DNA of 64,000 nucleotides from Przewalskia tangutica (Eukaryota > Streptophyta > Magnoliopsida > Solanales > Solanaceae). Under the pieces are notes generated by a model that searched no databases, was not told where the DNA came from, and worked only from the letters and a program-made list of their open reading frames with translations. Shown here piece after piece: positions 35,184-47,310 of this stretch. Position 1 is the first letter of the stretch. Every line of letters begins with the position of its first letter. Position numbers and translations under genes: made by a program. The DNA lies in the NCBI GenBank assembly GCA_029844215.1, contig CM056725.1, positions 31,898,485 to 31,962,484 of the forward strand, in the 5' to 3' direction.

Positions 35184-37242
35184 CCCCATTAGTTGATGAG
35201 TTCTTTCATCCACAAATTGCCTAAGTCTTGAAAACCCCTCTCCTCCCTCTTGAGAATTCTCGTCCTAGCCCTCCCTTTCCCCTGGCCGAGCCACCCCTCC
35301 ACTTGGTGTTTTGCAGTAGGGTACCCCAGCCTAGTTGTCTCGTATAAATACCCGCTGTGGTATAGAAATACTCTCAAAGTATTGTTGTAATGTCCAAATA
35401 CCTTGGCCCAAATACCTTGTAGTATTCCCAAGGTTACACTTATAAAAGCCCGTAAAATACGATTATACTTTCCTTTAGCCACTAAATGAAACCCTAAAGA
35501 AATCTTCATAGTTGTTTGAAGTACTTAAGAGAAGTTGGTTAGAACTTCAAGGGTTGTTTGGAGCGGATCGAGCACTCGAGTAGAGCTAAACCTTGCTCGG
35601 GAGACATTAAACTCGGATAATTTTGGGCTTATCGAGGTAAATATCTTGTCCCCTATTGTAATTGGAAATTACATAAGTGTTGAATATATAGTTGTTGTAT
35701 ACTATATATAGAATGAACTTAATCGTGGCAATGTCTTTTGACTTAAGCTGAAGAATTAAATCGAATGAATCAGTAATTACATGGGGTATTAAGACTTGTG
35801 TAGTAGTGGAGTAGAATTGTGCAGTAGGGTTAGATGTATAACCCCTGGTTGGCTTGATGGCGGCCTCGATAGAGAGGAGATTAACGCATTGCGGGGAGGT
35901 GCCGAATTTTACGAGAATATTCTACGGTGTGGTCGAGAGTTTAACAATCGCCTTGGGGCCGTCTCGGTTGAAGTCCTACGTGGGGCGCGATTTACTTGGC
36001 TTAAGGAGTAGCCGATTGTTTGAGCGTTTGCTATTAGTCGATACTGTCGCAGGTATGTGAACCTCTTCCTATCTCTTCTAGCATGATATGTGTGAACTAT
36101 GTAGTGCGGTGAGCGTCATATGCTAAATGTATTTGATTGGTTTAAAACATAAAGTGTTATAACGGCTTTATGGGAAGTCGCTATAATAGCTTTATGTGGA
36201 TAAGCAAGTACACTTGTGGTTTTTAAAAGGTAATCGCTTTGAATAATAAGCGCTTGTTATAATAAAGAACTTGATGTATTTCAAAAGATTTATAAATCGT
36301 TTTGAAGGAAGAGTAACACTTGGTTTTAAAGGTTTTAAAAAGAGTTATACTAGCTTTATGGGAGTTAGGTATAATGTCTTAAGAGAGGTAAAGAAAATGG
36401 TTTACTAATGTTAGAAGTTAAGAGACTTGATCTTATAAGATAAGAGACTTAACTTATTTGTTTTAATGTGAATGTTTGGGTGAAACCTCATTCGTGAGTA
36501 ATGAGTACTTGGTTTTATCTAAAGGGATAATGTTTCCGATTTGGAAATCGAATGTGTATCGACAGGACCAACGCAGCGTTAATAAAGGAAAATGTATTAA
36601 ATAATGATGAATTGTATTAAAACCAGAAACCTCCATCTGCATAGAAACTAAGATGAGACAAAATGATATACATTTTCTAGATCATGGTCATTGTAATAAG
36701 AATGTTGTAAACAAGAATAACCTACTCATGTAAGACATATATTACTCAATTGTTCTAAAAGGAATCAGTGATTAAGTTTATGAACTATGAAACCATTTGA
36801 AAATGAGAAGCTTGAGTAATTGAAACTAGGCAAGCGGAATTTAGGAAAGAATATTGTTACTTGACTTTGAAAAGGAATGTGGGTTGGTCGTTCTAATACT
36901 ACGTATCGGGTGACTTTTATAAAAGTAATGGATCTCTTTTAAAAAGAACTTAACGTATGTAGTACTTTGGGGTTAAAACCAGGACTTTGGCATAAAATGA
37001 AAGTACTTTGAGTTGTGTGATACTTGCCTATGCTTGTTGTTGTGAAACTAGCCTATCTTTGTTATTGTGAAACGTGCCTATGCTTGTTGTGATAGCCTTT
37101 GTTGTGCAAAGCGTTGTATTTACGTGTTATCGCTCTCTCGATGGAGGTCGGTTGATGGTTGAGAACTTACTTGGGCGTGTCGGCATTGTGGAGAAATTCC
37201 ACGTGCGTCCTCGTTGATAGTATTATTGTTATTAATCGCTTT

Positions 37243-37492
37243 GGACATCACGACACGATCGTAGCGCACGTATGTTTCCATTTGATTATCGTCTTGTGAT
37301 TTCCTTTTGGACATCCGACCGACGCGTAGCGCGCAGTATCGTCCATTTGGAATGCTGTCTATTGTTTCCCTTTGACATCGACCGACGCGTAGCGCAGTAT
37401 GCGTCCATTTGGAATGTTGCCTTATTGTTTCTTTGGACATATCGACCGTCGTAGCGCTGCAGTATCGTCCATTTGGATTGTTATCTTGTTTA
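37243..37492 (+). repeat. ~65-70-bp tandem array in E 3' LTR, 4 units
   Basis: Same unit as 31889-32157, starting near 37243, 37309, 37374 and 37435. Units are a few bases shorter, with losses inside accgatgcg and gtagcgcacg. Confidence 0.85.
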
Positions 37493-38128
37493 TTATTGTT
37501 GCATCATGGACATGTCTACACCGTCACGATTCACGCGGCCGTGATGCGAACATGATGGATGTTGTGGGCGTGAGACCCATAGTTATATTTAGTGGTGACT
37601 TTGAGGCGTGAGTCCACGACTTATCGCATGTTGTGAATCAGAGTTTGGTTATCATACATGTCTCCTGCTTTATATAGACTAGTATGATTTCATTTCTGAT
37701 ATTTCTGATTTCACATACTTGGTACTGTTATCGACCTCGCATTTGCGTTCATGCTGCAGTAAAGGTACATCGATCGTCGATCCGCTTATAGGATCACATT
37801 CGGCGTGTTGGGAAGCTCCGTTTCTCGGAGGCTTATCTTATTGGTATGTGTTCCCGAGTTGTAAGTTCTTGTACATTCGGGGTATGGCGGCCTGTCCGTC
37901 ATAGTTGTTGTAAATCTTAAGTGCAGAGAATTTGTGGGCGGGGTTTGTAAAAGGATAAGCGTCGGGTATTTATGTATGTATGTTGAGGCAAATCGCTTTG
38001 GGTTGTTTATTTATCATGTCTCTCATTTCATGTTTAAAGTTTTTATTTCCGCTGGTTTTCTCTGATGTTGTATCGCTAGGGTGCCCGGGGTAAGGCACCA
38101 GTGACGGGCCCGGGTTCGGGGCGTTACA

Positions 38129-38284
38129 AAGTATGTGTATTTCGTCAAAGTATTATGGCAAAACAACAATAGGGAAGAAATGACTTGGGAAGCAGAAAAC
38201 GAAATGAAGAAGAAGTATCATCACTTGTTCCCTATGCCTACAGGTAATTTGATTCCTTACTTGACTTTATTGATTGCTGAATGA
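38129..38284 (+). pseudogene. Element C chromodomain, remaining part
   Basis: Continues in frame from 29391 after element E. The target duplication aag-ta supplies the K-Y codons on both sides. The frame reads VKVLWQNNNREEMTWEAEN and KKKYHHLFPMPTGN, the rest of the chromodomain, and stops at 38282-38284. Aromatic and acidic positions of the fold (the W of TWEAE) are present. Interrupted, hence not functional. Confidence 0.95.
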
Positions 38285-38432
38285 CATATGTGATATATTG
38301 TGGCCCTGTGGCATTTTTGGGTTTGTTGTGTTTAGGTTGGAAGGTATAGTTATAAATGAGACTTTGCCGAAATTTTTATAGCATGAGACCTATATGAACA
38401 TTCGGAGACGAATGTTTCTAAGGAGGGAAGGA
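38285..38432 (+). other. Element C 3' tail and polypurine tract
   Basis: Inverted repeat aacattcg-gagacgaatgtt at 38397-38416, then the purine-rich ctaaggagggaagga up to the LTR start at 38433. Confidence 0.8.
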
Positions 38433-41205
38433 TGTTACACCTCGTAATTTTAAGGCGATAATTAGAGAACGTAATTAAGAAAGTAAGATTCGAATATTTG
38501 ATATAAAGTATATTTATATATGCTAATCCCGAAATTAGTGTACAAAGGATGTGATCCCGGAATAATTTTGGATGCAACACATGTGGTATGGACTTAGTGC
38601 CGTGTATATATTATATTAGGACATGAAACTTTTAGATTTTATATATATGATTGATTATGTGGGAGATTAATTAATTGTGAGATTAATTTTTAGTGAAGGG
38701 AATAATAATTAGTGGACAAACTTTAGAGATTTGAGCCTAAAAAACCGTGGACATGCTCACATAATTTCAGCCCATGCTCACATCTACCTATGCCCACTCA
38801 TCCCCTCACCTCATTTTCGAGAACCACCCTTCACCTATCTCTCCATTCTCTCTTCTCCCCCCCCCCCCCCAATCGAAATCTCCCCCATACTCCATAGCTA
38901 GTAAAGCTTTAGTTAACTCCCTCAACCAAGATTAAATTCTTCTACCAAGTTTAAGTCGTGTTAAGCTCCAAACAGTGGCAGTTACGGTAAGGGCTGGACC
39001 GAGAATAAGCCCCAACAATCTTAGTTTGGGAGATAAACAATGTTGGAAGAAGAACATGCAAGTAAGATGGATTTAAGCTCATAAGGAATGCATGTTTGTA
39101 ATTAAAACTTATAGAATTGGTGCAAATTGGACGGTGAAAGCCGAGACTGCTAGGGACTGTTTTGGCTAGTTTAAGGTATGGTTTCTTCCTCTTTTATAAG
39201 AGTAATTGGAGTTTAAATAATGTTGTAGTTAAGGAATGAACTAATGTCAAGAGGAATTGAAAGTAAGAAAATGCATGTGGTTGTTGTTGATGATGTTGTT
39301 ATCGATTTTGGGACTATTTTTATTACATTAGATTTAATTATTATTGTTGTTATTATCGTCACTAATTGCATGTTAAATATTGAAGGAAATATTGATAATT
39401 AAAGTTGAAATGGTATATATGAAAGTATTGAAAGGTGAATTGGATTTTTAAGGAATTATGAGAAGAGTATTATATTATGTTGGTAAAGCCGTGACACCCA
39501 TGGAATTGTTGGATATTGTTGGGTGTTTAGGGACTGTTCTTGATAAGTTATAATGGTGTAAATATAAGTTATAAACATGTATATACATTGTGGTAATTAC
39601 TAATATATGTCCTAAAGGAATAAAGGTGTAGAAAAATTGTACATTGCACTCTTGTCGTTGCTAGAACATGGACCGTGTATGGACTATTTTTGAGGACTGT
39701 TTTGATATGGATTAAGGGGATGAATTAACATGAGAAATAGGTGTATTAATAACCTTGGTTGCTGTTTTGGTTGTGTTCCATGAATGTAAGGAAAAATGAT
39801 GTATAATGGTAGCGTATATGGAGTATACAGGACTGCTTTGGTATATCTTTAAGTTGCATCTTGTTATTGGTATTGTTGGCTTTGTTTGTAAGTTGTGGAT
39901 GTGCATATAAATAGGGGAAGTGCTGTGCAATTTTTTATAGAAAAGATAGTCATCATTCGACTTAACTTATACTAGAAATCATAGAGTTGACGGGCATGTT
40001 GCTAATTTATAGGTCGAGGTGCTAATCGAGACGAATATTAATTATAGAGTTGGTTAGTTCGACAATAAGGTCGCTGAAACTATCATTTCTTCTTTTGGCA
40101 TGACTTATGTAAAATGAGTGTACGGCGAACGTACATAATTCTATTGAATCCTAATTCTTAATGATACATGATATGATAGTGCCTTGATTTTCTAAGTGAG
40201 AGTTCATTTTATTTATTCCATTGAGAGTAAAATGATGATTTAATTTGTATAAATTTACTCATGAAATTTTATTCGTGCTGATGTGATTATATGTTTTCAC
40301 CGTGTCCTTCACTAGAGGGCCGGACAATATATATATATGATGATTTTATCGAGTCCCAGAATGGGCCGGGAATTTTCAGGCATAGTACCTTATATGTTCA
40401 CCGCATCCTTCACTAGAGGCTCGGACAGTATGATATGCGGACATGCATCCACAGATATGATATATGTGGACAGGCATCCACGGATATGACTATGTGTTCA
40501 CCGCGTCCTTCACTAGAGGGTCGAGCAGTATATATATGACGATTTATGTGGACAGACATCCACGGATATGACTTATTTTATATGGACATGTCTTGACTCT
40601 CATTTATAAGGCACAATTGACTCTCATTTCATGAGGCACAGTTGTTTTGATATTTGAATTATTATATTTGTCTCCTGACATCTCTTGACCAGTTATGATC
40701 TTATTTACAGTACTTCATGTTTTACATACTCAGTACATTATTTCGTACTGACCCCCTTTCCTCGGGGGGTTGCGTTCATGCCCGCATGTACTCAGTTTGG
40801 TGATCCTCCAGTCTAGGATTCATGTTCAGCTGTTTGGAGACCTCCATTGATTCGGAGCTTAGTCGTTTTGGTACAGAACCTTATTTTTTACTTATGCATA
40901 TTTAGGGGAACGACGGGGCTCTGTCCCGTCATATGTCATTATCGTACTCGTAGAGGTCTGTAGACAGGTTTGTGTGGTAGATGTGTTTTGGACTTGTGTG
41001 GATTGTATATGTGTTTTGGCCAGCTGTACTGTTGTACTCGTTTTGGGATGTTACCGTATATAGTGGCAGTCTTGTCGGCTTGCCTATTTTGATATGATTT
41101 ACAGATGACTACATTACCCTTGGTATCCGTTGATTATGTGACAGGTGGGTATAAGGGTGCCCAGGTAGGGCAACGGGTCGCGGCCCGTCGGGTCGGATCG
41201 TGACA
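38433..41205 (+). repeat. Element C 3' LTR
   Basis: 2.77 kb from tgttacacctcg to ggtcggatcgtgaca. It differs in sequence from the M/N/E/G LTRs and lacks their conserved block. It contains a run of ten or so C near 38862, several ATT-rich stretches, and a degenerate array at 40288-40600. The next bases, gtact (41206-41210), should be the right target duplication, in a pararetrovirus-derived sequence. Confidence 0.9.
40288..40600 (+). repeat. Degenerate interspersed repeats in C 3' LTR
   Basis: gttcaccgcgtccttcacta followed by gagggtcgg recurs three times (near 40295, 40398, 40497). ggacaggcatccacggatatg recurs three times between them. This is the LTR position where other families carry 66-87-bp arrays. 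Confidence 0.75.
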
Positions 41206-41501
41206 GTACTAAAAACAAACTTTAAAGAAAACCCTATACAATTATGAGATAAAGAAAAAATATGTGCTGAAATAAAATTAATAAATCCTAACGATACGAT
41301 AAGATGTAAACCTATTAGGTATATCCCAACCAATCAAAAAGAATTTGAAACCAAAATTAAAGAAATACTAGACATAGGAATAATACAAGAAAGCAAAAAC
41401 CCACATAACAGTCCAACCTTTTTAGTTAGAAAACATAGTGAACAAAAAATAGGAAAGGATAGGATGGTAATAGATTATAGAGAATTAAATAAAAAGATAA
41501 T
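41206..41501 (+). pseudogene. Endogenous pararetrovirus (Caulimoviridae) reverse-transcriptase fragment
   Basis: One frame spans all 296 bases with a single in-frame TGA at 41245-41247. It encodes the N-terminal part of a reverse transcriptase. Visible blocks are an NP-x-DTIRCKPI segment, a EILDIGIIQESKNPHNSP block and the palm-entry motif GKDRMVIDYRELN. The His-Ser-Glu and Gly-Lys spacing before RMVIDY is closer to plant pararetroviruses than to the gypsy RT in this window. Composition is strongly A-rich, unlike its neighbours. The catalytic YxDD region is not present. It is cut on the left by LTR C and on the right by LTR F, so both inserted into an older viral integrant. Too short and broken to be expressed as an enzyme. 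Confidence 0.85.
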
Positions 41502-42285
41502 TGTTACACCTCGTCTTTCCAACAGTTTGAGATAAGAACGTACATGAGAATTTGGGATTTGAATTTTAGAAAGAATGAAAAATTTCAGAAAAATCTCGGA
41601 ACCTCGTGAAGGAAAAAGGTTCATTAATTGGAATATGATTCTCAAATTTGGTATGTGGGATTAATAGAATATATTAGAATTATGGAATTTTATTTTCGGA
41701 TTTGGTCAAGTGGGGCCCACCAGGGAAATTTTATAATTTTGTGGGGCCCACAAGTTTTTCGATATTTTGGCCAATTATGGACTTTTTGGGAGATGAAAAC
41801 ATTTTGGACGAATCATAGGGTGACACGTGGCACACCCCACCCCCTTGTCTTGGTCTTGGAAGACTTTGACTTTGACTTTGACTTAGATATTTTGGAGACT
41901 TGGCTAGATATTTGTGTGACAAGTGGACAAGTGGGACATGTGGGTCCCACTCCACTTGTCTTGCTACTTGAGATACACATCTATTTATTAGAGGGCTTGC
42001 AAGACTTGCCTTAACACTTAGCCAAATAAGCTCTCATCTTTCTCTCATTTGAGCTCAACACCAAGAACACCTAGTGTTGATTAGTTCATTTCATCCTAGA
42101 TTAAGCTCCTAAACCAAGTGCTAAGCCTAGATTAATATCCCAACTTTGGAAAGCATTGTTGGCCGAGAGTGGGGTGAGAAAAACCCTAGGTTCCGTCGAC
42201 TTTTTGGAAGCTAAATACAAAGTGAAGTTGTGTATAAGTTCATATGGGTCACGTATATTCGATTGGCATTACGCCTGTGGTGTTT
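41502..42285 (+). repeat. LTR F, first part
   Basis: Starts tgttacacctcgtctttcc; the left flank ataat would be its target duplication. Related to LTRs R and D. A weak TATA-like ctatttatta lies at 41981. The frame at 41628-42014 recurs in diverged form in other LTR starts and is not a gene. It is interrupted by the solo LTR and resumes at 45703. Confidence 0.85.
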
Positions 42286-45200
42286 TGTCACGACTGAACC
42301 GGGTTCGTGATCGTGCCTTACCGGGCACCCAAGTAGACATACATCAGAGTAATCAGCGGAATATAAGACAAGACATGAAATAACATGAAGTGTGAAACAA
42401 TTATCTGAGAAAAGTTGCCTTTCGGCATATATATATAAAAACTTAAATCCGAACAGTTATATCCCTTTTACAACCTCTGCCACACAGCATTCTGCACTTA
42501 AGAATGATATAACAACCATGGCGACAGGGCCCGCCATACCTGAATGTAAGTACTACAACGACAGGACTATACGAAGATAAGCCTCGAGAAACGGAGCTTC
42601 CCAAACGCTGAATTGTGACCCTATGGCGAGGATCAACAAGCGATGTACCTACTGCGGCATGAACGCAGCCCGGCGAGGCGCAGACAACAGTACCAAGTAT
42701 GTGAAATGAAAATCGTAAATGAAATCATAGTAGTCTATAAAGCGAGACATATATGATAACCAAACTACGATTCCTGATAAATAGCGAATATGTCAAGTCG
42801 TGGACTCACGCCTCAAAGTCATCACTCAAATATAACTATGGGTCTCACGCCCACAACATCAATCATGCCGTGGAATACCTTCCTCACCGCCGGCCTATGA
42901 TATAAAAGCACCAAGGAATACACATGAACACCAGGTCCCACCCGTGTCATACTAAAACCGTACTGGGTAAGTACGAAGGCATAGCCGACTACTAAAACCC
43001 ACAGTACCAACAAAGTCATAAACTATATCACGAGGTCTGTCTAGACCACCACATGATCGGCCGCCACTCGCGCGAAGATCAAATGCGCGTCTAGTCTGGA
43101 ACTTCCCGCACTCGCATAGGCCACTCACATAGCCCGCGTGAGGTATTCCCGCATCGAGGGTAGCTACTCCGGCATCGCCCCGACTCGCAGTCCGCATGGC
43201 CACATAGACCGCATGACCATATAGGCCGCACACTAACCTGGAACTCTCGTAGCTCCGCATAGGTCCCCTGGACCCGCATGAGGTATTCTCGAATCATAGT
43301 CCCAGACTGCCTGAGCTATACCCCGCATCGGAGGGCAGCTTAACCCCCGGTATCATGTCAAGAGGTGAGTGGTACAATACTATCATAACGGCTTACCGTT
43401 AAACAACATAAGCACAACAAGGGAAAAACCCCTTTACACCAACATCACAAGACACTAACACACGTAGTATCCTAACATGTTTTCTTATCAAACCAACAAG
43501 AAAGTATTACAAGGCTATCACAAACCAACACAATCAAGTTATTCACACAAGGTACTTTCTACTTTATGTTAACAAGTTCGGGTTTTTATCCCCAAAGTAC
43601 TTCATACATTAACTCTTTAAAAGATCCGTTTCTTTCACAAAAGTCACACAATACCCGTAGTATAAAAATAGAGTGACTATCTTTTTAAGTAAACCAAAAC
43701 ACTTTCCTTTGTAAAATCAAGTAACAACATTATTTTCCAAACGTTCAAGTTTGCCTAATTTCAAATGCTCAAGTTTCTCATTTTCGAAAGGTTTCGTAGT
43801 TCATAGTCTTAATCACATAAGAATATAATTCTCTTTTAAAACAATTTGAGAAACATATGCCTTATGAGTGAGTAGGTTATTCTTGTTTATAACAATCTTA
43901 TTAAAGCAGCCATGATCTAGGAAATGTAATATCATTTTGTCTCATCTTAGCTTATATGCAGATGGAGGTTTCTACTGGTTTTAATAATACTTAATCAGTC
44001 AATACATTTCCCCTTATTAACGCTGCAGTGGTTCGTTCGATACTTATTCTGATTTCCGAAATCAGTAAAACATTATTCCTTTTTAAAAAAACCAAGTACT
44101 CATTACTCACGAATGAGGTTTCACACTGTTTAACAAAATTCATATTAATTCAATTAAGTCAAGTCTCTTATCTTTTAAGATCAAGTCTTTTAACTTCTAA
44201 AATCAATAAACCATTCTTTTTATCTCTCTTAAGTCGTTACACCTAACTTCCCATAAAGCTAGTATAACTCTTAAGCTTTTAAAACCAAGTATTACTCTTC
44301 TTTCAAAAAGGTTTCTTAACTCTTTTGAAATACTTCAGATTCTTATTATTTAGACTCAAGTCAAAAGACATCGCAGTAAAACCACGTTCAGTTAACACAC
44401 GTACGTCTACCGTACTATATATATTCTTTTAAAATATCATGCTCAAGAGGATAGGAAGAATCACATACCTCGCGACGATTATCGACTATTAGCAAAATGC
44501 TCCACCGCTATAACCCGGCTAGCCTTGTCCACCTTTCAAGTATAACATGCTACTCGCAGAACATTCAACCTATAAAGGCCATATACGTCTATCAACGTCT
44601 AGACTACTCTGCAGAATATTCTAAGCAGAGGGTTCTCTATTCTACGGAAAATCGGGCAAAGACTTCCTACCCGTTAAGCTACACAAGTTCATCAGAATAC
44701 AAATTCTATGTAAGTGATTCAATCTTCTTCTTTAATATCCTTCTATTACAGTTCAAATCTTATATTCATTCTATACTACTACAGTATGTAATTTCCAATT
44801 ACAATATAAGGGCAAGAGTATTTACCTCGATAAGCCCAAAATTATCCAAGTTTAATGTCGATCCTGAGCAACGTTTTAGCTCCTACTCTGAGCGCTCCAA
44901 CCCGCTCCAAACAACCCTTAGAAGTTCTACGCAACTTCTTCTTAATACTTCAACCAACTGTGAAGATTTCCTTAGGGTTTCGTTTTTGTGACTGAAGGGA
45001 AGTATAATATATTTCTGGGCTTTAGTGTAGGTGTAACCTTGGAATACTACAAGGTATTTGGGCCAAGGTATTTTGGAATGGTAACAATACTTGGAGAATA
45101 CTTTTCTACCAAGGGGGGGGGGTGTATTTCACGAGAACAACTCAAGGTAGGGGGGTACTTTCGGCTAGCACCACAAAGGAATGGGGGGGGAGGCTTTGGA

Positions 45201-45702
45201 CGAAAGCCTTACAAAGGGGGAGAGGGATTTCAAGACTTAGAAAGTGTGGAGTGGATGATGAAGTCTTCAACTAAGGGGGGGGGGGGGTATTTATAGGGAA
45301 ACCAATGGACAAGATCAAGACAAGTGGTGGGCAAGTGGAGGGTGAGGATTTGAACAAGTGCACCCTAGCCATCTACTCCTCAAATCACTCCAAACATTGA
45401 CCCTTGTTTTAGGCCTCAAAATCGTCCAAGCCGTGCAAGCCATTCGGCCACTTGACCGCCCACTTGAGGGTGACAAGTGTCGCCCTCTCGTTGGTCCAAA
45501 ATATTTCATCTCTCGGAAAAATCCGCAAAAATTATAAATGACATAGCCGTAATTTTCCCTACGCAAGCTTTGGAAAACGTTTCGTCGGAAAACAATTCGT
45601 TTCGTGGGTTGTGAACAACATTTTCGTCCCTTGCCTAATTTAAGGCTCAAACTTTTATACGTACGCCCTCACATACATACTCTGGAAATACGGGGTATAA
45701 CA
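42286..45702 (-). mobile_element. Solo LTR, minus strand
   Basis: A single complete LTR of 3.42 kb from tgtcacgactg to ggggtataaca with no interior. It lies between two halves of LTR F. Flanks are tgttt and gtttt; one lost T would make a perfect gtttt duplication. It has the conserved block at 43905-43982, an inverted gcatgaggtattc array at 43020-43340, several poly-G runs at 45111-45294 and a TATA box at 45288-45298 (minus strand). Solo LTRs arise by recombination between the two LTRs of one element. The 164-codon frame at 44497-44991 has no recognisable domain and matches LTR sequence elsewhere. Confidence 0.9.
45288..45298 (-). promoter_or_regulatory. TATA box of the solo LTR
   Basis: Minus strand ccctataaatac with a long C run just downstream. 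The LTR could still act as a promoter reading leftward. Confidence 0.55.
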
Positions 45703-47310
45703 GTTTTTAAGGCTAAAAATGAGGTAATAATTATTCTCTTTCCGCAGTAATTGGATATTACTCATTGTTATAGTGTAGGTATGACTTCTTGTTAAGGAAG
45801 ATATGGAAAATATGGTGTGCATGTACCCTTTTTATGTTGTTGGCCGAGACTAGGCATATTTGTCGTCGTTGGATTCGTTGGTTATTATTGTTGGTAATAA
45901 CACTTGTATCATGTTATATAATGAAGGAAATATAGTTGTTGATAGTTTATATAACTTATATAACATGTCGGAATGAGAATTGGATTAAAAGGAATTAAGG
46001 AAAAGTACCTTGGTTGGTTGTAGTTGTTGATTACCGAAAACTGCCTAAAACTGTTGGACGTCGTCATGTCGTTTTTATGGACTGTTTTGGGGTGTTGATA
46101 TGCTGGAAAATCAGCCCCTAACATGCATGTTTAATGTGGTAAAATTACTAGTGAAAGTCCTAAGGAATAAGGGTGTTAAAAGCTTCACATTGCACCCTTA
46201 ATGTTGAAATAACATGGACGGTTTTATGGACTGTTTTCTTATAAATTGTGGGGCAGAATTTTACACGTACAGTTAGGCGTGTAATCCCATTTGGCTAACT
46301 GTTGGTTGCGCCTTAAATGTGGCTTGTTGGTTATGGAAATACGGGCCTTGGAAAAGGTGGAAAAGTACGTAGAAACAAAGGAAGTGCTGCCCAAATTTTC
46401 GTAGAATTAGAGGGCATTACTTTGTATAAGTATTATACTAGAAAGTAAGATATTGATAGAAGTACTATGGCCATTTTAGGTTGAAGTACTACGTGTAGCA
46501 TGTTCTACTTGGCTTAAGGAATAGCCGATGCAGTTGAAGTACTTGGAGCGTTTTGCTACGTGACGAAAGGGTTAGTCGTCGCGAGGTATGTGGACTTCCT
46601 CTTCTCTAAGACATGAGTATTTTTATGGTATACTTGCCTTGTTAGGAGTATACATGATTTGTTATTTGAGTATACTTCCTTGTTGTTGAGAGTATATACA
46701 TGACTTGTTATTTGAAATATACTTGCCTTGTTATTTGGAGTATACGTGACTTGCCTTCTTGAAGTACTTGCCTTGTAATTAGGAAGTATTCACGTGATAG
46801 ATTTTAGGCTAAAAACATGTCTAGAATATTCCTAAGTTCTTACCAAGTCATATGGGGGATGTTGGTAATAGTCGTTAGGAAGTAGTGGAGTCTAGTTGAC
46901 CTTGCTAAGTTACTACATTAATGAATATTTATGTTGAAAGTATTGAGATTTGATTCCTTTAAAGAGTATGAGACTTTGATTAAAAGTTAAGAGGCTTGAT
47001 CTTAAAAGTTAAGAGACTTGATCTTCAAAGATGAGAGACTTGATTTATAAACGACTTGATTTTGGGAAAGGAGTAGTAACTTGGTTTGAAAAGTAGACGT
47101 GTCTTGATACTACGGGTATTAGTATCGTGTGTTTTTTACGTAAAAAGGGATCTTTTTAAGAGAGTTGAAGTATGTAGTACTTTGGGGTTAAAACCCGGAT
47201 TGTTGGCATAAAATGAAACTACCTTGAGTTTATAAAATGGTGAATCAGTTTACATGTTAATGAAAGTCTAGAGGTATGGTAATTTGTCTGTGCTTGCTTG
47301 TGATAGCCTT
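45703..47310 (+). repeat. LTR F, second part
   Basis: Resumes at gtttttaaggc and shares with R and D the interior segments tataacatgt, gtggggcagaattttacacgt and ggaagtgctgccc. An irregular repeat of tatacttgccttgttatttg is at 46630-46800, and three ttaagaggcttgatctt copies are at 46975-47055. It ends at 47310, where LTR I begins; the rest lies beyond the window. Confidence 0.85.

Larger units (their letters stand above)
29392..38128 (+). mobile_element. Element E: complete pol-less gypsy element in the chromodomain of C
   Basis: Plus-strand element bounded by tgttataccccg and gggcgttaca, flanked by a perfect 5-bp duplication aagta (29387-29391 and 38129-38133). 5' LTR 29392-32763, primer site 32768-32778, gag remnant 32954-34057, polypurine tract near 34777-34786, 3' LTR 34787-38128. 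The interior of 2.0 kb is shorter than either LTR and has no protease, RT or integrase. Confidence 0.95.
34787..38128 (+). repeat. Element E 3' LTR
   Basis: 3.34 kb from tgttataccg to ggggcgttaca. Compared with the 5' LTR the last 90 bases keep ccgctgg, ctctgatg and ggcaccagtgacgggcccg. The 5' LTR has shorter versions at exactly these sites, so the two copies differ mostly in GC-rich motifs. Confidence 0.95.

Noticed and set aside
44497..44991. 164-codon open frame
   Set aside because: Lies wholly inside the solo LTR on its antisense strand, and the aligned regions of G and H do not keep the frame.
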